Source: Oscillospiraceae bacterium (GTDB lineage: Bacteria; Bacillota; Clostridia; Oscillospirales; Oscillospiraceae). From it: a stretch of DNA of 64,000 nt. Of the stretch, positions 60,683 through 64,000 are shown in pieces. The position numbers and the translations under genes were made by a program. The stretch spans positions 48,803 through 112,802 of the forward strand of contig CAJTGJ010000012.1 in NCBI GenBank assembly GCA_910575695.1, given 5' to 3'. The notes beneath the pieces were generated by a model. That model was not told the DNA's origin and did no database searches. It saw only the letters and a list, made by a program, of their open reading frames with translations. How positions within the stretch are numbered: the stretch's first letter is position 1; every line of letters begins with the position of its first letter.

Positions 60683-60940
60683 ATGCCTCTCACTCCCCAA
60701 TTAAACCACCGGTTCAATGACAAACCGCTCCGATGCGATGCCAAGCGGGTGACCACCATCAACTTTGACCGCAATAAAATCCGGGGGATGGCTACCGAGC
60801 TGGGCCGCAGGGCCGACGAGGTGTCCGCCAAGCTGGACCAATGCATCGTGAACACTGTGGTGGACTACTCCCTCCCCTTTGAGATGAACGACAGCTTCGA
60901 CGTGATCCTGTCTGACTTCATCCAGCGGCAGTCTGAGTAA
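60683..60940 (+). CDS. Small hypothetical protein
   Basis: An 85-residue frame with GAGGAGG before the ATG. Basic first half, acidic end (FEMNDSFDVILSDFIQRQ). No family recognised and no Cys or membrane segment. It may be a short real gene or the end of a larger decayed one. Confidence 0.45.
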   Translation: MPLTPQLNHRFNDKPLRCDAKRVTTINFDRNKIRGMATELGRRADEVSAKLDQCIVNTVVDYSLPFEMNDSFDVILSDFIQRQSE

Positions 60941-61267
60941 CCTCTGACCTCGGGTGCAGTGGGCATGGCGGAATGGAAGACCTGTGACGGCCGGTTCAGG
61001 TGCGGATGAATGATGATGCTGCACACCTCGAAGAACATACTGGAGAGCATCTGCAAAATGCTGTATTGAATGGAACCGACAGACGCTTTTCTCTACGTTC
61101 CCCGCAAGCACGTTTTACCCCCTTCCCCATACGCGAACTGAAAAACTGCCCTTACGCTTCTCCCTTTTGTGACTTGGCCTTCGGGCCGTTATACAACAAG
61201 TCGCCAGCTCCAGGCGGGGACGGCGCTCATTGAAGCGTGGTCCGGTCCGGACACGGCGGATAAGGGC
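60941..61267. other. Intergenic region without clear gene
   Basis: About 325 bases. No frame with a ribosome site and family match. A 77-codon frame (61000-61233) has no support. Decayed mobile-element sequence is likely. Confidence 0.4.
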
Positions 61268-61606
61268 CTAAGCGGCTTTGAAGTTTTGCCATGCCCCCCG
61301 TGCCCGAGGGCAGAAAAGATGAGCGGCAGGCTCCGGCCTGCCGCTCATGGTACAAATATGGAGTTCGGGGAGATCAGCCGCCACCAGAATGTCGTTCATG
61401 GGCACATCCAGCAGGGCGCTTAGGGCGTAGAGGTTGTCCACCGTCGGCAGGCTCTGGCCCCGCTGCCACTTGTAGATGGCCTGGGGCTCCTCAAAGCCGA
61501 AGAACTGCTGCAGGTCCCGGACGGAAAGGCCTTTCGTCTGCCGCAGCCGGCGGATGTTGGCCCCGGTGGCGGGAAGGTCGATGACGGGGAACTGATTCAG
61601 GTGCAT
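61268..61606 (-). CDS. XRE-type helix-turn-helix regulator
   Basis: A 112-residue DNA-binding protein. The XRE domain is GANIRRLRQTKGLSVRDLQ to SQP-like WQRGQSLPTVDNLYALSALLDV (about residues 15-75). ATG at 61606 follows TGGAGGCG; the frame is open beyond it. The last 30 residues are unrelated to the domain. Typical of mobile elements. A 12-base-pair palindrome inside its 3' end (61319-61348) may be a transcript hairpin. Confidence 0.8.
   Translation of the reverse strand: MHLNQFPVIDLPATGANIRRLRQTKGLSVRDLQQFFGFEEPQAIYKWQRGQSLPTVDNLYALSALLDVPMNDILVAADLPELHICTMSGRPEPAAHLFCPRARGAWQNFKAA
61319..61348. repeat. 12-bp inverted repeat in the XRE gene
   Basis: ATGAGCGGCAGG and its complement (61319-61330 and 61337-61348) flank CTCCGG; no T run follows. 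Confidence 0.6.
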
Positions 61607-61711
61607 AACAATCGCCTCCATTCTGGTAGTAGTGTAGAATAGCAGAATGATGCGAAAAAGGCAATATATTTTGTGGATTTGTAATAAAATCGTTAGAAAG
61701 GAGGGCTTCCG

Positions 61712-61888
61712 ATGGCACAGCCGGTGCCGCTGAACAAGCGCAGTAAAAAGGCGCAGAAAGAATACCACGCTAAACAGCGCGGCTCCTGGTATGGGCTCAA
61801 TCCAATCACACGCACCGTGTCCAGCGGGAAGGTGTATGACCGAAATCGAGTTAAACGAGCGGCTTGCGGCGCTCTTGGAGAACCCTGA
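61712..61888 (+). CDS. Small basic protein of a mobile-element type
   Basis: A 58-residue frame with AAAGGAGGG 8-9 bases upstream, starting MAQPVPLNKRSKKAQKEY and ending in GEP. It is basic and has HAKQRGSWYGLNPITRTVSS, a short protein pattern I have seen repeatedly in clostridial conjugative elements, though no function is known. It overlaps the next frame by 53 bases. It is absent from long-ORF lists because of its size. Confidence 0.55.
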   Translation: MAQPVPLNKRSKKAQKEYHAKQRGSWYGLNPITRTVSSGKVYDRNRVKRAACGALGEP

Positions 61889-62195
61889 GAAGGAACCAGG
61901 TCACTCACGCCGAACTGGGCGGCGGTATCGCCGCAGGAAAGGGCAGGAAAAGACGAATCGACGGCTGGCCATTATCCAGCTTTCCGGTTATGCGCCCCAT
62001 CGTGGGTATGTGGACTGGGAGTTTGAGGGAAAGACTCTCCTGCACACAGGCAAGTATATTAAGTATCCCAAAAACAGTAAATGCCAGCGTTGGCTCAAGC
62101 GGGTGAGTAGCAAAAAGGTGCGGACCTACCCGTGCCTCCCACGGAAGGGGAATGGCTACCGCAGAGTTTTCGACTACTGGTGGGCATTATATTAA
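61836..62195 (+). CDS. Hypothetical basic protein overlapping the previous gene
   Basis: A 119-residue protein, very basic (RRTGRRYRRRKGQEK and a Lys/Arg-rich end). It starts inside the previous small gene in another frame (ATG 61836). No family recognised; perhaps a nucleic-acid-binding protein of the element. It lies just before the insertion sequence. Confidence 0.5.
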   Translation: MTEIELNERLAALLENPEKEPGHSRRTGRRYRRRKGQEKTNRRLAIIQLSGYAPHRGYVDWEFEGKTLLHTGKYIKYPKNSKCQRWLKRVSSKKVRTYPCLPRKGNGYRRVFDYWWALY

Positions 62196-62217
62196 GGAAC
62201 ATATATAGGTAAGAACC

Positions 62218-62247
62218 ACCGTATTGCAAAGAAATGTAATACGGTGG
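62218..62247 (+). repeat. Hairpin with GCAAAGAAATGT loop (copy 2)
   Basis: A perfect ten-base-pair stem CCACCGTATT (62218-62227) with AATACGGTGG (62238-62247... inclusive arm) around the loop GCAAAGAAATGT, identical to the loop of the hairpin at 54865. It lies seven bases outside the left inverted repeat of the insertion sequence. Confidence 0.6.
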
Positions 62248-62254
62248 ATTATTT

Positions 62255-63214
62255 ATGCGAATCAAGAGTTGAAAAGCAAAAAAGGGGTAGAAAAACAGCG
62301 CAAAAGAGTAGAGAATGTAAGTATGTGGCAAACAAATCTCATAACACTCTATTGCGCTGTCTGCGACGATAGTAGCACAATTGAAGCGGTAATGCAACGT
62401 CAAAGCAATAATTTCCGTCCCCAATTTAGCGATGAGGAGTGTATAACGGTATACCTGTGGGGCATCAGCCAGCGGAGATTTGAGCAGAAGACGATCTACA
62501 ACTACACCAAAAATCACCTGCTGGAGTGGTTTCCCAAGCTGCCCAGCTATCAGGCGTTTTCTGATCGGCTGAACCGTTTGGCACCGGCATTCCAGGCCCT
62601 GGCGGAATATTGGCTGAGCGTCATCGGAGTAAATCTGCAAGAGCAAATGGAATATATCGTGGACTCCTGCCCCATTATCCTCGCAAAAGGTCCACGCTCC
62701 GGGCACGCAAAAGTTGCCCGGGAATTGTGCGAAAAAAGCTATAATTCTTCTCGAAAAGAGTGGTATTGCGGTATAAAACTCCATACAGTTGTGGCCCGCA
62801 AGCCGGGTCATCTTCCCACCCCAGTGTCCCTGATAGCTTCTGGCGCGGCGCAGCATGACCTCCCCGCCGCCAAACAAATCATTGAAGATCATGCTTCCTT
62901 GAAGCCGGGGAGACTATATGCCGATAAGGCTTACATTGACGCTGACTGGGCACAGTCCCTCAAGCAGAACCATGCCCTGGAGCTACTGACCTCACGCAAA
63001 AAGCAAAAGGGCGATGTCTTGATCTCCGGCGACACCTTCTCTACATTTGTCAGCTCCATCCGTCAGCCCATTGAGTGTTTTTTCAACTGGCTCAACCGCC
63101 TGACCGATATCCAGACTGCTTCTATGGTCCGCTCTCTGTCGGGCCTGCTCTTTCATGTCTTTGGGCGTATTGCCGCCGCCCTCGCTAATCTCTTGTTCAA
63201 CTCTTGATTCGCAT
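62255..63214 (+). mobile_element. IS982-like insertion sequence
   Basis: About 960 bases bounded by perfect 19-base inverted repeats: 62255-62273 (ATGCGAATCAAGAGTTGAA) and 63196-63214. It holds one transposase gene. TATTT on both outer sides (62250-62254 and 63215-63219) is a possible target duplication. The element looks complete. Confidence 0.8.
62323..63207 (+). CDS. IS982-like DDE transposase
   Basis: A 294-residue transposase. The catalytic triad is Asp114 (YIVDSCPI), Asp201 (YADKAYID) and Glu251 (RQPIECFFNWL). The order and spacing fit IS982/IS5-like DDE enzymes. The start is the ATG at 62323, inside the element; an upstream frame to 62224 would lie outside the left repeat. The stop codon is within the right inverted repeat. 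Probably functional. Confidence 0.82.
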   Translation: MWQTNLITLYCAVCDDSSTIEAVMQRQSNNFRPQFSDEECITVYLWGISQRRFEQKTIYNYTKNHLLEWFPKLPSYQAFSDRLNRLAPAFQALAEYWLSVIGVNLQEQMEYIVDSCPIILAKGPRSGHAKVARELCEKSYNSSRKEWYCGIKLHTVVARKPGHLPTPVSLIASGAAQHDLPAAKQIIEDHASLKPGRLYADKAYIDADWAQSLKQNHALELLTSRKKQKGDVLISGDTFSTFVSSIRQPIECFFNWLNRLTDIQTASMVRSLSGLLFHVFGRIAAALANLLFNS

Positions 63215-63292
63215 TATTTATTTCAGTTTGTACAAAATGTACAGTTGTGTCCAAGTGCCAGGTTTAACTTGAAACCTGGACGTTCCCATGTT

Positions 63293-63787
63293 ATGATGTG
63301 TTTAGTTTTTTGCCATTTTGATACATACTCAGACATCGGGGGGCGAGGATGCTTGTGGTGCAGAAACTGTAATATAGAGACAAACGCAGAGGTTTGCCCC
63401 GTTTGCGGTTCTACCACAGCGGAGGATACTCCAGTCGAGGTGTAGTGGTGCAGCCATTGCGCCATTCCCGTTGTCACAACATTCAATCAGCCAGATAAGA
63501 ATGTCTGTCCACTATGCGGTGGGAAAACCAAGTATATCTCGACTGATTTACGGCCAGTCTTCCCAGAGGAACGTCTACTGATAGAGATTCTCCTAAAAAA
63601 AGTGCCTAATTTCTGGAAAGATAAATCTGTCTGGGCTTGCAATAATCGCTACTATGTAGATGGTAAGTCCATTATCGTTCCAAACAGCATCTACGAAATC
63701 AACAATCCGGATGAGATTGCCAGCCAGCTCCAAACAGCTAAGGGCAAAAATTCCAGTGAGGCTTTTATTAGATGGTGTCGTCAATAA
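63293..63787 (+). pseudogene. Interrupted tandem zinc-ribbon / PAPS reductase-type N-terminus
   Basis: One frame carries two zinc ribbons, CLWCRNCN...CPVCGS and WCSHCAIP...CPLCGG, separated by an in-frame TAG at 63443. After the second ribbon come STDLRPVFPEERLLIEILL and VWACNNRYYVDGK, the N-terminal block of phosphoadenosine phosphosulfate reductase-like proteins. The frame ends at 63785-63787 where the next transposase region begins, so the catalytic part is missing. A pseudogene cut by an insertion is inferred. No ATG with a good ribosome site was found. Confidence 0.6.
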
Positions 63788-63795
63788 AGGTGTGT

Positions 63796-63801
63796 TATAA
63801 T
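63796..63801 (+). promoter_or_regulatory. -10-like TATAAT before the last transposase
   Basis: TATAAT (63796-63801) lies 30 bases before the ATG, following the end of the interrupted gene. No clear -35 at 17 bases; it probably lies near the end of the insertion sequence. Confidence 0.4.
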
Positions 63802-63830
63802 AGTCCCCAAAAGAAGCGGGGGGCAGAAAA

Positions 63831-64000
63831 ATGGCAAGAGAACAGCATCGACATGATATAAGCGACAGAGCTTGGGAGAAAATCAGACCATACACGATAG
63901 GCGAAAAGGGGACGCGCGGAGGCAATGCCCGAGATACACGGCAGTTTATCAACGGTGTATTCTGGATCTTACGCACCGGAGCACCCTGGCGGGATTTGCC
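63831..64000 (+). CDS. IS5-type transposase, 5' part only
   Basis: The frame from the ATG at 63831 is open to the end of the window (56 codons). It reads HRHDISDRAWEKIRPY, then GNARDTRQFINGVFWILRTG and APWRDL, the N-terminal helix-turn-helix (DUF4096) of IS5-type transposases. Preceded by AAGAAGCGGGGGG. The rest lies beyond the window. Confidence 0.82.
   Translation, partial: MAREQHRHDISDRAWEKIRPYTIGEKGTRGGNARDTRQFINGVFWILRTGAPWRDL

Larger units (their letters stand above)
54800..64000. other. Accessory region (candidate genomic island)
   Basis: From about 54.8 kb to the end, GC content and codon use differ visibly from the core (more T/A in third positions), several genes are broken, and insertion sequences occur. 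It begins in a truncated SASP gene and holds a transposase, an XRE regulator, an antitoxin-like fusion and plasmid/ICE-type small ORFs. No integrase or attachment site was identified. Confidence 0.7.

Noticed and set aside
61000..61233. A 77-codon plus frame in the island
   Set aside because: No ribosome site or recognised family; the region looks like decayed element DNA.
1..64000. CRISPR arrays, tRNA and rRNA genes
   Set aside because: No regularly spaced direct repeats, no tRNA cloverleaf with a recognisable T-loop GTTCGA pattern, and no rRNA segments were noticed on reading.

Overview
The window reads as a chromosomal segment of a GC-rich, spore-forming member of the Firmicutes, most like Oscillospiraceae of the gut (Flavonifractor, Lawsonibacter, Pseudoflavonifractor or Intestinimonas type). 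This is inferred from the sporulation genes (yabP-yabQ-divIC-yabR block, ylbJ, pdaB, an alpha/beta SASP remnant), strong AGGAGG ribosome sites, sigma-A promoters with 17-base spacers, a bile-salt-hydrolase-type enzyme and several DegV paralogues. No rRNA, tRNA or CRISPR array was seen.

Layout. 1-3 kb: end of ftsX, an M23 murein hydrolase activator and a C-terminal processing protease (cell division and wall). 3-6.4 kb: DegV, an unknown gene and prfC. 6.5-8.1 kb: a small accessory patch with a holin-like protein, an amidase endolysin and a ribbon-helix-helix regulator with twin palindromes. 8.2-10.4 kb: a tyrosine-rich leader peptide and intrinsic terminator in front of aroF-tyrA, a probable attenuated tyrosine operon. 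10.4-21.4 kb: Nudix, yabP-yabQ-divIC-yabR, amidohydrolase, HPF, ylbJ, DegV, GNAT, Hsp33, methyltransferase, YerC and purA. 21.4-34.3 kb: an unknown protein with decarboxylase-like motifs, pdaB, PPTase, MscS, dTMP kinase paralogue, bile salt hydrolase, HAD phosphatase, MFS, GDPD, DegV and a BlaI/BlaR1-type pair. 34.3-42.2 kb: a hexapeptide acyltransferase, then the methionine block: metA, a stand-alone MetH activation domain, metH and an Hcy methyltransferase-MTHFR fusion, divergent from metY. 42.2-54.4 kb: cutC, a transglutaminase-like protein, RidA, kinase, MFS, hydrolase, condensation-like acyltransferase, TGS-nucleoside kinase and a lipoprotein.

54.7-64 kb is an accessory region with visibly lower GC. 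It opens with a truncated SASP gene and carries a DUF4143-type ATPase, a SWIM zinc-finger protein, a fused RelB/Phd-like antitoxin, Bcp peroxiredoxin, a LURP-one-like protein, an XRE regulator, two overlapping small ORFs, a complete IS982-like element, a stop-interrupted zinc-ribbon gene and the start of an IS5-type transposase. Several genes here are broken.

How the genes work together: in the methionine block, MetA has the Glu111 associated with acetyl-CoA use, so O-acetylhomoserine made by MetA can be used by MetY to form homocysteine, which the MetH and MTHFR modules then methylate. AroF and TyrA bracket the route to tyrosine, and the leader peptide offers a tyrosine-sensing switch. No complete, clearly undescribed multi-gene system could be demonstrated. 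The best leads are the tyrosine attenuator, the BlaR1-like protein with a replaced sensor domain, the duplicated GGADGP motif, the yabQ poly-A frame problem, the fused orphan antitoxin and the shared-loop hairpins at both sides of the island.
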